Shown here: in pieces, positions 16,627 through 24,912 of the stretch | Numbering within the stretch: the stretch's first letter is position 1 | Layout: each line of letters begins with the position of its first letter | Assembly (NCBI GenBank): GCA_947630765.1 | Contig: CANRIX010000003.1 | Coordinates: forward strand, 62,001-126,000 | Length of the DNA: 64,000 nucleotides | DNA from: an uncultured Clostridia bacterium | Lineage (GTDB): Bacteria; Bacillota; Clostridia; Oscillospirales; CAG-382 | Reading direction: 5' to 3' | Notes under the pieces: generated by a model | The model's input: the letters and a program-made list of their open reading frames with translations, nothing else | Databases searched by the model: none | What the model was told of the DNA's origin: nothing | Program-made: the position numbers and the translations under genes

Positions 16627-18261
16627 ATGAACGAGGAGGCGCAAGCGGACACCCTGCAGGAGCGATTCGCGAAGGAATACCCCGAAAAGCTGTTCTACTT
16701 CTGCCTCAAACGGACCGGCGACCCGCACGAGGCGGAGGACCTCGCCTCGGACGTGACGCTGCACGTCCTGACCGCGCTGGGGCGCGGCGTGCGTCCGGAG
16801 CATTTTTCCGCCTGGGTCTGGCAGATCGCGCACAACCGCTATTGCGCGTGGGCAAAGGAGAAACGGCGGCGGTCGGACGCGCTCGCGCCGGCGCAAGTGC
16901 CGGGATTTCCCGACGGGGAAGCGGACCTGTCCGACCCGGAGCCGACCCCGGAGGAGACCCTGCTGCACGCCGAAGCGCTTCGGCTGCTGCGGCGGGAATT
17001 GGCGTTCACGTCCGCCGACTACCGGCACATCGTCGTCGCCTACTACTTCGACGGGGTCCGGCTCAGCGAGATCGCGGACCGCTTGGGTCTGCCGGACGGG
17101 ACCGTCCGCTCCAAACTCCACCGTGCCAGAAATTTACTGAAAGAGGGAATGGAAATGGAACGAACCTTCGGGAAACGAAGCTACCAGCCGACAGAAATTT
17201 CTTTTATCGCCTCCGGAAACCAACCGAGCGGATTGCCGTGGCGGGCGATCCAACGGAAGATCCCGCAAAATATCCTGTGCGCGGCGCACAACAATCCCTG
17301 TACGCTGGAGGAGCTTGCCATCGAACTGGGCGTCGCCCTGCCGTACATCGAGGAGGAAGCGCAATTGCTTCTGGACGCGGAACTGCTGCGGAAAACCGAG
17401 GACGGGAAGCTGCTGACCAACTTCCTGATCCTTTCCAAGGATGTGCAGGAGACCTTCATCGAACTTTGCTGCGCCTTTACCGAGCAGCAGTACGAAACGC
17501 TCTGGGCGGTCGCCGGCGAATGGGTGCGGCTCGCGGAGGAACTGAACGTCCCGTTCGGGACCTACCCGTCGGAGGACGTGCGGATGTTCTTCGGACAGGA
17601 GTTGCTGCAAACGCTGTTGTACAGAGCGTACACGCCGCCGTATCACCGCGCCGACGGGGGGAACTGGGGCGTGGTAGGATTTGAATTCGGCGCGTCCTGC
17701 CGACTGCCGCATACCACATTCAGCAACAACCTCTCGGACTACCGTTCGGACAAGGTCCCGCTCACCTTGTGGGAGGGCTTCCAGACGGTAAACTGGACGG
17801 ACGAAGTGTTCTGCCAAACCCGCTACACGCAGGACGTCCCGGACAGCTACTGCCTTCCCCTGTTACGGGCGGTCGCGGAAGGGGCGGACCCGGCGACGTT
17901 CAGCACTGTGGAACGGGAGCAGGTCGAATTGCTGTTGCGGCAGGGGTTCCTCGTCCGGCGGGAGGACGGCAGTCTGCTCGTGGACGCCATTGTGGCTCGG
18001 AAAGAGCAGGCCGACCGGCTTGCCCAAGCACTGCTCGACCTGCCCGCCTACGCTTCGCTGGATAAGGCGGCGGCGGAACTGAAAGACCGCGTGCAAAACG
18101 CACTTCTGCCGCTCGCGGGAAAGTACTTCCGCGGCGAACTGGACTACTATACGTCCGTAGCGGCGTCTGCCACCAGTAAAATCATGTTCCGGCTGTGGAA
18201 GGACCGCGGACTGTACCGCGGCGCGAGCAGTCGGTTCTGTTCGCTCGAACTCTACGGTTGA
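16627..18261 (+). CDS. ECF-like sigma factor with a long C-terminal extension
   Basis: 544 residues, about three times an ordinary ECF sigma factor. Sigma region 2 is at about 12-85 (GDPHEAEDLASDVTLHVL, SAWVWQIAHNRYCAWAKEK) and region 4 at about 115-175 (IVVAYYFDGVRLSEIADRLGLPDG, then TVRSKLHRARNLL). After it comes a probable winged helix (about 205-270; NNPCTLEELAIELGVALPYIE, LLDAELLRKTEDGKLL) and some 270 residues without a motif I know. AGGAGG precedes the ATG at 16627. No anti-sigma gene is adjacent; the extension may hold the sensor or anti-sigma function. The regulon is unknown; the surface genes upstream are the nearest candidates. Confidence 0.82.
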   Translation: MNEEAQADTLQERFAKEYPEKLFYFCLKRTGDPHEAEDLASDVTLHVLTALGRGVRPEHFSAWVWQIAHNRYCAWAKEKRRRSDALAPAQVPGFPDGEADLSDPEPTPEETLLHAEALRLLRRELAFTSADYRHIVVAYYFDGVRLSEIADRLGLPDGTVRSKLHRARNLLKEGMEMERTFGKRSYQPTEISFIASGNQPSGLPWRAIQRKIPQNILCAAHNNPCTLEELAIELGVALPYIEEEAQLLLDAELLRKTEDGKLLTNFLILSKDVQETFIELCCAFTEQQYETLWAVAGEWVRLAEELNVPFGTYPSEDVRMFFGQELLQTLLYRAYTPPYHRADGGNWGVVGFEFGASCRLPHTTFSNNLSDYRSDKVPLTLWEGFQTVNWTDEVFCQTRYTQDVPDSYCLPLLRAVAEGADPATFSTVEREQVELLLRQGFLVRREDGSLLVDAIVARKEQADRLAQALLDLPAYASLDKAAAELKDRVQNALLPLAGKYFRGELDYYTSVAASATSKIMFRLWKDRGLYRGASSRFCSLELYG

Positions 18262-18264
18262 ACG

Positions 18265-18306
18265 GCAAAAAAAAACGGAACGGTCATACCGCCGTTCCGT
18301 TTCTGT
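18265..18306 (-). terminator. Bidirectional terminator between convergent genes
   Basis: ACGGAACGG / CCGTTCCGT hairpin. Leftward it is followed by nine T (strong, for the DUF2798-like gene); rightward by TTTCTGTTT (weaker, for the sigma gene). Confidence 0.82.
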
Positions 18307-18313
18307 TTCCCCC

Positions 18314-18883
18314 TTACACGGACGCCGCGAAAGCGCGTTCCCGCCCCTTCCGCACGACCAGCGCCTTGAACACCGTCCGCACCAGCGGCTGAATGAAGAA
18401 CAGTTGCGTGAAGAACGCGAACGGAAAGTTATAGCAGACCAGCCGCAGCCAATCGGCAAGCAGGGTGAACACGCGGAACCCCGCCCCGTAGTCGTAGTAG
18501 AGGATTGCGGCGAGAAAGCTCATCGCAGGGCACATGATCCCCACGGTCGCGCAGATGACCGCCGTTTCAAACAGCACCGGGTGGGTCGTCGCGGGGTCGA
18601 AACACTTCCGGGCGAGCCGAAAGGACAGCGGCGACCCCAGCAGGAGTTCCAGCGTGTACGCCAACGTGAACTCGACGAGCACGACCACCCAGATCGGCAC
18701 CGGCTTCCCGAACACCGGGACCCCGCCCATCGCGCGGATCGCGGCGAGCACCCCGCTTTCCCCGGTCAACTGCCTGAACAGGTCCCCGTGAACGACGTAC
18801 AGGCTGAAAAAGACGTAAGCGTGGACCGTCACGACCACGGTGAGCAGGGCAAACAGCATTCGCTGTAATTGATTTTTTGGCAT
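18314..18883 (-). CDS. DUF2798-like integral membrane protein
   Basis: 189 residues with four predicted helices in two similar halves (MLFALLTVVVTVHAYVFFSLYVV ... TLAYTLELLLG; FETAVICATVGIMCPAMSFLA ... NFPFAFFTQLFFIQPLVR). The opening MPKNQLQRMLF resembles DUF2798 proteins, which begin MPKN-x-x-QR and carry tandem helical pairs. The ATG at 18883 follows GGAG by 6 bases. It is convergent with the sigma-factor gene. No biochemical role is established for the family to my knowledge. Confidence 0.7.
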   Translation of the reverse strand: MPKNQLQRMLFALLTVVVTVHAYVFFSLYVVHGDLFRQLTGESGVLAAIRAMGGVPVFGKPVPIWVVVLVEFTLAYTLELLLGSPLSFRLARKCFDPATTHPVLFETAVICATVGIMCPAMSFLAAILYYDYGAGFRVFTLLADWLRLVCYNFPFAFFTQLFFIQPLVRTVFKALVVRKGRERAFAASV

Positions 18884-19087
18884 AGGTTTCTCCTTTTTTT
18901 CACACAAAAAACACACGCCTGTAAATCCGTACCGTAATCAGATTTACGCACCGAAGTGCAACGTGTGTCGTCGATTTAGAGCCGATTGAATTTTACGGCG
19001 AACCCGTATCCTTCCGGGTCGCCTTGCGTTCAAGGAAGCCCCGCCCCCGGACTTCGCCGGGAGCGGGAGCATTTTTGCCGGGAAAGG

Positions 19088-20152
19088 TCAGTCGAGGACG
19101 ATCTCCTTGTCCTGTTCGGAGGAATCGTACATCGCCTGCATCATGCGAGCCGTCTTGATGACGGTGTCGATGTGGGACGGGAGCTTCTCGCCCGTGTGGA
19201 TGCACTCGATGAACTTGTCGATCTCCTTCTGGAACATCGGGGCGTCCTTGTACTTCGGCTTGAAGTTGACAAGGCTGCCGCAGGAGGTCGTGTAGACCGT
19301 GAAGTCGCCGCCGTACTGCAGACGGGCGCCGCCCTTCGTGCCGAGGAAGTCGATATAGGACTCGCCGACGCCGATATTCTGCGCCCACGCGCCGTTGAAC
19401 GTGATGGTCGGACCGTCCGTGCGGACAAAGCCGGTGACGAAGTCGTCGACGTCATAGGTCCCGTTGAGGTCCTTCGTGTCCTCCGCCCACATGCCCTCGT
19501 AGACGTAGTTCGGCATATCCTTGCCGAGCTTGCAGTACGCCTTGGAGGAGACCGTGATCGGTTTCGGGTCGCCGGTGCAGTACATGACGATGTCGAGGTA
19601 ATGCACGCCCCAGTCGATCAGCACGCCGCCGCCGGAGATCTCTTTGGTCGTGAAAGCGCCGCCGAGCCCCGGGATCGAACGCTGTGCGCGGAAGGAAACG
19701 TACACATGGTAAATTTCGCCGAGTTCGCCGGACTGAATGATCTCGCGCAGACGGTTGACCGCCGCATTGAAGCGGTTGACCACGCCGATGTTGAGCACCT
19801 TGCCGGTCTTATGCTGGGCTTCCTGCATCGCCTTCGCCTCGGAATAGACGCGGGCGGCCGGCTTCTCGCACAGGACGTTCTTCCCGGCGTTCAGCGCGTC
19901 GATCGCGATGACCGAGTGCATCTTGTTCGGGGTGCAGACGGAAACCGCTTCGATTTCCGGGTCCGCAAGCACGACGTGATAATCCTCGACCGCCTGCCCG
20001 CAGCCGTACTTTTCCACGCACGCCTGCGCCTTGGACAGGATGATGTCGCAGAAATACTTGATCTCGACTTCCTTGTTGTTCATGTAGGACGGGATGTGCG
20101 CACTGTTGGCGATGGTCCCGCATCCGATGACCGCAATTTTCATGGTTGCCAT
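19088..20152 (-). CDS. Gfo/Idh/MocA family oxidoreductase
   Basis: 354 residues. An N-terminal Rossmann domain starts with KIAVIGCGTIANSAHIPSY (GxGxxA-type NAD(P) site) and continues to the family signature CEKPAA (about residue 95); the C-terminal alpha/beta domain contains GGGVLIDWGVHYLDIV, where the Asp/His pair supports catalysis. These enzymes oxidise or reduce sugars, inositols or related polyols. GGAGAGG lies 6 bases before the ATG at 20152. It is monocistronic with its own promoter. A second family member begins at 63617. The substrate cannot be assigned. Confidence 0.92.
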   Translation of the reverse strand: MATMKIAVIGCGTIANSAHIPSYMNNKEVEIKYFCDIILSKAQACVEKYGCGQAVEDYHVVLADPEIEAVSVCTPNKMHSVIAIDALNAGKNVLCEKPAARVYSEAKAMQEAQHKTGKVLNIGVVNRFNAAVNRLREIIQSGELGEIYHVYVSFRAQRSIPGLGGAFTTKEISGGGVLIDWGVHYLDIVMYCTGDPKPITVSSKAYCKLGKDMPNYVYEGMWAEDTKDLNGTYDVDDFVTGFVRTDGPTITFNGAWAQNIGVGESYIDFLGTKGGARLQYGGDFTVYTTSCGSLVNFKPKYKDAPMFQKEIDKFIECIHTGEKLPSHIDTVIKTARMMQAMYDSSEQDKEIVLD

Positions 20153-20191
20153 ATGTTACCTCTCCATATCTGCTATTTTCTGCCTGTCCCC

Positions 20192-20220
20192 ATCTTATCA
20201 CATTCCGCCCCGCTTTGCAA
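20192..20220 (-). promoter_or_regulatory. Promoter of the Gfo/Idh/MocA gene
   Basis: Leftward TTGCAA, 17-base spacer, TAAGAT, about 40 bp before the ATG. Confidence 0.7.
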
Positions 20221-20257
20221 GGGTTTTTTCAAAAAAACAGGAAATTTTTTTGCCGTT

Positions 20258-21796
20258 TCAGAACGGAAGCAGCCCGAGTACGAGCGAAAGCCCGAAAGCG
20301 GCGAGGAAGCCGAAATACAGCCGACTCCCGTGCTTTTTCGACAGCAGTAGCGAAAGCATGCCGCAGACCGCGAACGCGGCGGGTACGAGCATCCGCTCCG
20401 GCGAGACCGCCGCACTTCCGACCCCGGCGCGGTCGAGCAGCGACAGCGCCCCGTCGAACAGGCGCAGCGCCATCCCCGGCAGGAACGCCACGACCGGCGC
20501 GAGCGGCGGAAAGACCGCGAAGCAGGCGACCGAAAGCAGCAGCGCGAACAGCAGCGGCGCGAAGAACGGGAGCACCAGCAGGTTCGCGAGCGGCGTCAGG
20601 TAGGAAACCGTCCCGAACGAGAACGCGAGCACCGGGAACGTGAACAACACCACCGAGCAGGAGGCGTACAGCGAGCCCGCCGCCCGCACGAGCAGCGATT
20701 TCGCTCGGCGGCGCAGCCGTTCGCCGGTTCCCGCCGGCAGGCGATTCCCCGGTTCGCGCCGCCCGTAAAACGCGGAAAGCCGCGTGCGCACCAGCAGCAG
20801 GCAGAGGCAGGCGAGGAAGGACAGCTGCAGGCTGTACGAGAGCAGCGACACCGGCGAAACCGCCAGCAACAGCAGCAGCGCCGTCGAAAGGGAGGTCAAG
20901 GGGTCCGTGCGGAAGGTCAGCAGTTCCCCGCATTCAAAGAACGCCAGCATGAACGCGGCCCGCAGCATGGACGGCGGGAACCCCGCAAGGCAGCAGTACC
21001 CGAACAGGGCGAGGCAGAGCGTCGCGATCGCCAGACCGCGCGGCAGGAACCGCCGCAGAAAGCGCCGAAGCAGGTCGGCAAACACCGCCAAATGCAGTCC
21101 GCTGATCGCCAGCAGGTGCGCGATCCCCGCGTTGCGGTACGCCTGCGTCGTCTGCGCGTCCAGCGACGAGCGCTCGCGCAGCAGGAGCGCTTCGACGATG
21201 CCGGTCTGCCCATATCGGTCGTAGAGCCGCTCGGAGCAGGTGCGGAACCACGCGAGCGCTTTTCCGCGCAGGTCGTCCCCGGTCCAGGTCGAAAGCGCCT
21301 TCCCGTTCGCCGCCATGTCCGCCCCGTTCGCACGCTGCCGCAGGGTCGGCAGGCGCAGGTCCGAAAGCTCCGTGCGGACGTATTCGCCGTTGCGCAGCGG
21401 GAGCGCGGAGGTCATGCAGACGGACAGCAGGCACCCTTTCGGCAGGGCAATGTGACTGTTTTCCACCCGCAGCAGGAGCAGGTCGCTCTCGCTGTCGGAA
21501 GCGCTTTCCACCACGGTGCAGATCGCCGTGTCCTCCCGTCCGGCGAACCGCGCATAACGCCCGCCGTCCAGATCCGCGCCGGCGCACCGCAAAACCCCGA
21601 GCAGCAGCCCGAACACGACCGCAAGCAGCGTCCACCGCCCCCGCAGGAAGAACGCGCAGACCCCGCCGACCGCGACGCAGCAGAGCGCCGCCCAAAGAAA
21701 AGGAACCGTTCCCCCGACCGCATACACGCCCAGCACCGCGGCGTCGCCCGCCGCGAATGCCAGCGCGAAAACGGTCAGGAAACGGTTCCGAAGCAT
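20258..21796 (-). CDS. comEC: ComEC/Rec2-type DNA-uptake channel without the hydrolase domain
   Basis: 512 residues and very hydrophobic. It has the DUF4131-like N-terminal helices, a soluble OB-like insert, and the Competence core with IAHLLAISGLHLAVF (about 225-240) and GFPPSMLRAAFMLAF (about 270-285), both hallmark ComEC stretches. Full-length ComEC is about 750-800 residues and ends in a metallo-beta-lactamase-like nuclease domain; here the protein stops after the membrane core and no HxHxDH motif is present. It starts 6 bp after the HIT gene, so the two are co-transcribed. It may be a naturally truncated channel or use a separate nuclease. Confidence 0.88.
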   Translation of the reverse strand: MLRNRFLTVFALAFAAGDAAVLGVYAVGGTVPFLWAALCCVAVGGVCAFFLRGRWTLLAVVFGLLLGVLRCAGADLDGGRYARFAGREDTAICTVVESASDSESDLLLLRVENSHIALPKGCLLSVCMTSALPLRNGEYVRTELSDLRLPTLRQRANGADMAANGKALSTWTGDDLRGKALAWFRTCSERLYDRYGQTGIVEALLLRERSSLDAQTTQAYRNAGIAHLLAISGLHLAVFADLLRRFLRRFLPRGLAIATLCLALFGYCCLAGFPPSMLRAAFMLAFFECGELLTFRTDPLTSLSTALLLLLAVSPVSLLSYSLQLSFLACLCLLLVRTRLSAFYGRREPGNRLPAGTGERLRRRAKSLLVRAAGSLYASCSVVLFTFPVLAFSFGTVSYLTPLANLLVLPFFAPLLFALLLSVACFAVFPPLAPVVAFLPGMALRLFDGALSLLDRAGVGSAAVSPERMLVPAAFAVCGMLSLLLSKKHGSRLYFGFLAAFGLSLVLGLLPF

Positions 21797-21802
21797 ACCC
21801 GT

Positions 21803-22147
21803 TTACCCTAACGTGACCGGCAGCTTCTTCCCGCCGAGGATATGGAAATGCAGGTGCGGCACGGTTTGCCCCGCGTCCTCCCCGCAGTTCGACACGACCC
21901 GGTATCCGCCCTCCTCCAGCCCGAGCGAACGGGCGATCTGCGGAATGGCGAGCAGCACCCGCGAGACGACCTCGATGTTCGACGCGTCGACTGCGGCGAT
22001 CGACGAGATGTGCGCCTTCGGGATGACCAGCACGTGCACCGGTGCGTTCGGGTTAATGTCGTAGAACGCGAGAACGTCCCCGTCCTCATAGACCTTCTTC
22101 GACGGGATCTCCCCCGCGACGATGCGGCAAAAGAGACAGTTTTCCAT
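21803..22147 (-). CDS. HIT-family nucleotide hydrolase
   Basis: 114 residues, a complete histidine-triad protein of the HINT/Hit branch. It has the N-terminal CLFCRIVAGEIPSKKVYEDG, the central strand VHVLVIPKAHISSI and the catalytic triad PHLHFHILGG (His-x-His-x-His). Family members cleave nucleoside phosphoramidates and related adenylates. AAAGGAG lies 8 bases before the ATG. It is the first gene of a pair with comEC. Confidence 0.95.
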   Translation of the reverse strand: MENCLFCRIVAGEIPSKKVYEDGDVLAFYDINPNAPVHVLVIPKAHISSIAAVDASNIEVVSRVLLAIPQIARSLGLEEGGYRVVSNCGEDAGQTVPHLHFHILGGKKLPVTLG

Positions 22148-22243
22148 GTGAAACGCTCCTTTCTGAAACGGCGAAGCGGGGCAGAGGTCCGCCTGTTCGC
22201 GCCCCCGCCCCGCTTTTTTTCTTTTTCTGTGCGGTCCGAGCGC

Positions 22244-23077
22244 TTACGAAGCCTCGAACTCGCTGACGAACATCCACGCGGAGGAGGTCATGCGCACCTG
22301 CACATACTGCGCGGTCACGTCGCAGGTCTGCTCGACCGCCTGCTCCGCGACGGTAGCGTCGTTCGTAACGCTGATCACGCCCAGCGAGGTGAAGTTCTCG
22401 CCGTCCTCGGAGATCAGGAATTCCACGGTCGCGGGCGCACCGATCCCGCCCGTGAGCTTGGACGTACCGACGTCAACGGTCAGCTTGGAGAGCGCGTAGA
22501 TCTCGCCGAGGTCGACCGTGAAGTAGGAATACGAGTTGGTCTGGTAATCCGGGCAGTCCTTGTGGAAGCCCATCCACGCGGCGTCGGTATAATTGCCGTC
22601 CGCAGACGGATGGACCCCGTCGGTCAGTTCCTTGTCGTCGGTATCCGGGTAGGAGACGGGCGCGTCGTCCATCCAGCCCCACGTGCCGTCGTCTTTCTTG
22701 GCCTGCTGGAACAGCTGAGACTTCACATAGGTCTTGCCGAGCGCGACGTTTTCGCCGTTGGTCGCCACCGCGTTCGGATTTTTCTCTGGCGCGGAAGAAG
22801 CCTCCGAGCTGGCTTCCGAGGACGCCTCAGAAGACGCGGCAGAGGAAGCGGCCGACGACGCCGCAGAGGACGCTTCCGAAGAAGCGGCAGAGGAAGCTGC
22901 AGAGGACGCCGCGGAAGAGGAAGTCGCCGACGAAGCGGACGACGATTCAGACGAAGCGGTCGAATCCGCCGAGGAATCCGCCGAGGAAGTATCCCCGTCG
23001 TCGCCGCAGGCGGAAAGCGCCAGCAGGCACGCGGAGAACGCAAGCGCAAGCGCAAGCAAAATGGCAAGTTTCTTCAT
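22244..23077 (-). CDS. Lipoprotein with Ser/Ala linker and discoidin-like domain (paralogue 3)
   Basis: 277 residues. Lipoprotein signal MKKLAILLALALAFSACLLALSAC; then about 70 residues almost entirely Ser, Ala, Glu and Asp; then a galactose-binding/discoidin-like beta domain with FTVDLGEIYALSKLTVDVG, VEFLISEDGENFTSLG and VQVRMTSSAWMFVSEFEAS. This C-terminal pattern is typical of F5/8 type C domains. It is the last of three tandem paralogues and shares DGDTSSADSSAD and the sequence around NAVATNGENVALGKTY with the second. The likely place is the outer membrane face with a flexible stalk projecting a glycan-binding domain. Confidence 0.8.
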   Translation of the reverse strand: MKKLAILLALALAFSACLLALSACGDDGDTSSADSSADSTASSESSSASSATSSSAASSAASSAASSEASSAASSAASSAASSEASSEASSEASSAPEKNPNAVATNGENVALGKTYVKSQLFQQAKKDDGTWGWMDDAPVSYPDTDDKELTDGVHPSADGNYTDAAWMGFHKDCPDYQTNSYSYFTVDLGEIYALSKLTVDVGTSKLTGGIGAPATVEFLISEDGENFTSLGVISVTNDATVAEQAVEQTCDVTAQYVQVRMTSSAWMFVSEFEAS

Positions 23078-23096
23078 GATCAATACCCCTTTCCCT

Positions 23097-23894
23097 TTAT
23101 GACGCTTCAAATTCGCAGACGAACATCCAGCCGGCCGAGGTCATTCGGGCCTGCACATACCGCCCGGTCACGTCGCATTCCAGCGCGGCGGCGACATAGG
23201 GGACGCTGTTATCGTCCTTATAGTTCGCCTTGCCGACGGAAACGAAGTTCGTGCCGTCCTCGGAAACGAAGAATTCCACCGAAGCGGGCGCAGCGATCCC
23301 GGCGCCGAACTTGGACGTGCCGACGTACAGCGACAGCTTCGACAGTTCATAGATCTCGCCGAGGTCGACCGTGACGCTGGCGTACTTGTTGGCCTCATAG
23401 TCCGGGCAGGAAGCCGCAAAGCCCATGAATTCCGCAGCGGTATAACCCGCGTCCGCAGCGGGGAAGTTCCCGTCGGTCAATTCCTTGTCGTCGGTATCCG
23501 GGTAGGTGATGTCCGCCGAATCCGACCACTTGTAGTCGGTTCCCTGCCGATAGAGCGGGGAGGTCGTGTAGGTCTTGCCGAGCGCGACGTTTTCGCCGTT
23601 GGTCGCCACCGCGTTCGGATTCTTCTCCGGCGCGGAGCTGGCTTCCGAGGACGCTTCAGACGAAGCGGCAGACGAAGCCGCAGACGAAGCGGCGGAAGAT
23701 GCCGCAGACGATGCCGCAGAGGAGGCAGCGGAAGATGCCGCAGACGAAGCCGCAGAGGAAGCGGCAGACGAATCCGCGGACGTGTCCGCTGACGAAGCCG
23801 AAGAGGTGTCCCCGTCGTCGCCGCAGGCGGAGAACGCCAGCAGGCACGCGGAGAGCGCAAGCGCAAGTGCCAGCAGGATCGCAAGTTTTTTCAT
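23097..23894 (-). CDS. Lipoprotein with Ser/Ala linker and discoidin-like domain (paralogue 2)
   Basis: 265 residues with the same plan as the gene 19 bp downstream: lipobox near residue 23 (AFSAC), a stalk of repeated Ala-Ser-Ser units, then PEKNPNAVATNGENVALGKTY and a discoidin-like domain (VTVDLGEIYELSKLSLYVG, VEFFVSEDGTNFVSVG, VQARMTSAGWMFVCEFEAS). The first helix differs from paralogue 3 at only a few residues, pointing to a recent duplication, while the binding-domain loops have diverged. A GGAAAGGA site precedes the ATG at 23894. Confidence 0.8.
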   Translation of the reverse strand: MKKLAILLALALALSACLLAFSACGDDGDTSSASSADTSADSSAASSAASSAASSAASSAASSAASSAASSAASSAASSEASSEASSAPEKNPNAVATNGENVALGKTYTTSPLYRQGTDYKWSDSADITYPDTDDKELTDGNFPAADAGYTAAEFMGFAASCPDYEANKYASVTVDLGEIYELSKLSLYVGTSKFGAGIAAPASVEFFVSEDGTNFVSVGKANYKDDNSVPYVAAALECDVTGRYVQARMTSAGWMFVCEFEAS

Positions 23895-23944
23895 AAAGTG
23901 AATTCCTTTCCGAATTTTATTTACAATTCTCAAGCAAACAGGCT

Positions 23945-24766
23945 TTAGTAGACTTCCAATTCATCGACGAAGGTCCACGTGTCGGTGCATTTCATGCTGA
24001 CGCGGACGTACTGCGCCGTCACCGGCTCCGCGAGCGTGAAGCCGACCCAATCGAAGGTCTTGTCGTTCTCCGCCGGCTTTGCAAAGGTCTTTGCGCCGAA
24101 ATCCACCCAGTTCGTGCCGTCCTCCGAATAGGAGAACTTGATCTCCGACGGGGCGACGATCCCGGAGGTGTTGCCGAGCATCACGTGGATCCGGGCGGCA
24201 CGGATCTCGGTCGCCTTCCCCAAGTCGACGATCGGGGCCGCGACGCCGCCGGGCGCGTTGGTCTTGGTTTCCACCGCCGCGTCCTTGAAATTGTACCAGT
24301 AGCCGAGCCAATTGGTGTTGAACGTGAACGTCCCGCCCTCCTCGAGGAAGACACCGTCGGTCAGGTTGCCGGGATAGTTGCCGAGGGACGCGTCGACCGG
24401 GTCCGCACCGGCCAATTTCAGACCGGCGGCGAGGTTCGTCCCGGACGGTTCGACCCCTTCCGTCGACGCGGCGGTCTGCGCGGCAGGCGCCGACGAGGTA
24501 TCAGAGGACGCTTCCGAAGAGGCTTCGGACGAGGCCGCAGACGAGTTGTCTGCTGACGAAGCCGCCGAAGAAGCGGCTGACGAAGCTTCCGACGAAGCCG
24601 CACTCGACGCTTCCGACGACACGGACGATTCTGCTCCCGACGAAGCGGACGACACGCTTGACGCTTCCGACGACGTCGACGAGGTTTCGTCCTCACCGCC
24701 GCAGGCCGCAAGCACGACGCAGGTCAGCGCAAGCAGCAGCGCGAGCAACACGGACAGTTTTTTCAT
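23945..24766 (-). CDS. Lipoprotein with Ser/Ala linker and discoidin-like domain (paralogue 1)
   Basis: 273 residues, the first and most diverged of three tandem paralogues. Lipobox VLAAC near residue 22, a stalk rich in Ser, Ala and Glu, then a beta domain with DLGKATEIRAARIHVMLG, IKFSYSEDGTNWVDFG and VRVSMKCTDTWTFVDELEV. AAAGGGG precedes the ATG at 24766. A promoter lies about 100 bp upstream and none is obvious between the three genes, so they probably form one transcript. The role is presumably carbohydrate or ligand binding at the surface. Confidence 0.8.
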   Translation of the reverse strand: MKKLSVLLALLLALTCVVLAACGGEDETSSTSSEASSVSSASSGAESSVSSEASSAASSEASSAASSAASSADNSSAASSEASSEASSDTSSAPAAQTAASTEGVEPSGTNLAAGLKLAGADPVDASLGNYPGNLTDGVFLEEGGTFTFNTNWLGYWYNFKDAAVETKTNAPGGVAAPIVDLGKATEIRAARIHVMLGNTSGIVAPSEIKFSYSEDGTNWVDFGAKTFAKPAENDKTFDWVGFTLAEPVTAQYVRVSMKCTDTWTFVDELEVY

Positions 24767-24866
24767 GTAAATTTCCCCTTTCTGCCGGCCCCGAAAGCGG
24801 GCCCGCACACGGTTTTCATGGCTCCATATGGGCGCAAATCGCAAAGCGAAAGCATCCCGTAGATGT

Positions 24867-24895
24867 ATTTTACCATATATTTAGGAAAAAAGCAA
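24867..24895 (-). promoter_or_regulatory. Promoter of the lipoprotein triplet
   Basis: Leftward TTGCTT, 17-base spacer, TAAAAT. It leaves a leader of about 95 nt in which I see no obvious fold. Confidence 0.6.
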
Positions 24896-24912
24896 GAGGT
24901 TTTTCAAAGTTA

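Noticed and set aside
18917-19087. Several short inverted repeats between the DUF2798-like and oxidoreductase genes
   Set aside because: Stems are short and U-tracts poor in the direction of transcription; no gene, riboswitch or clear terminator can be supported.
22175-22232. Strong GC hairpin with T run on the plus strand between the HIT gene and the lipoprotein triplet
   Set aside because: The T run is on the strand opposite to all neighbouring genes; leftward it has only TTCGCC, so I do not call it a terminator with confidence.
22780-24700. Regular short repeats that look like a CRISPR array or microsatellite
   Set aside because: They lie in frame inside three lipoprotein genes and encode Ser/Ala stalks; spacing is irregular and no cas gene is present.
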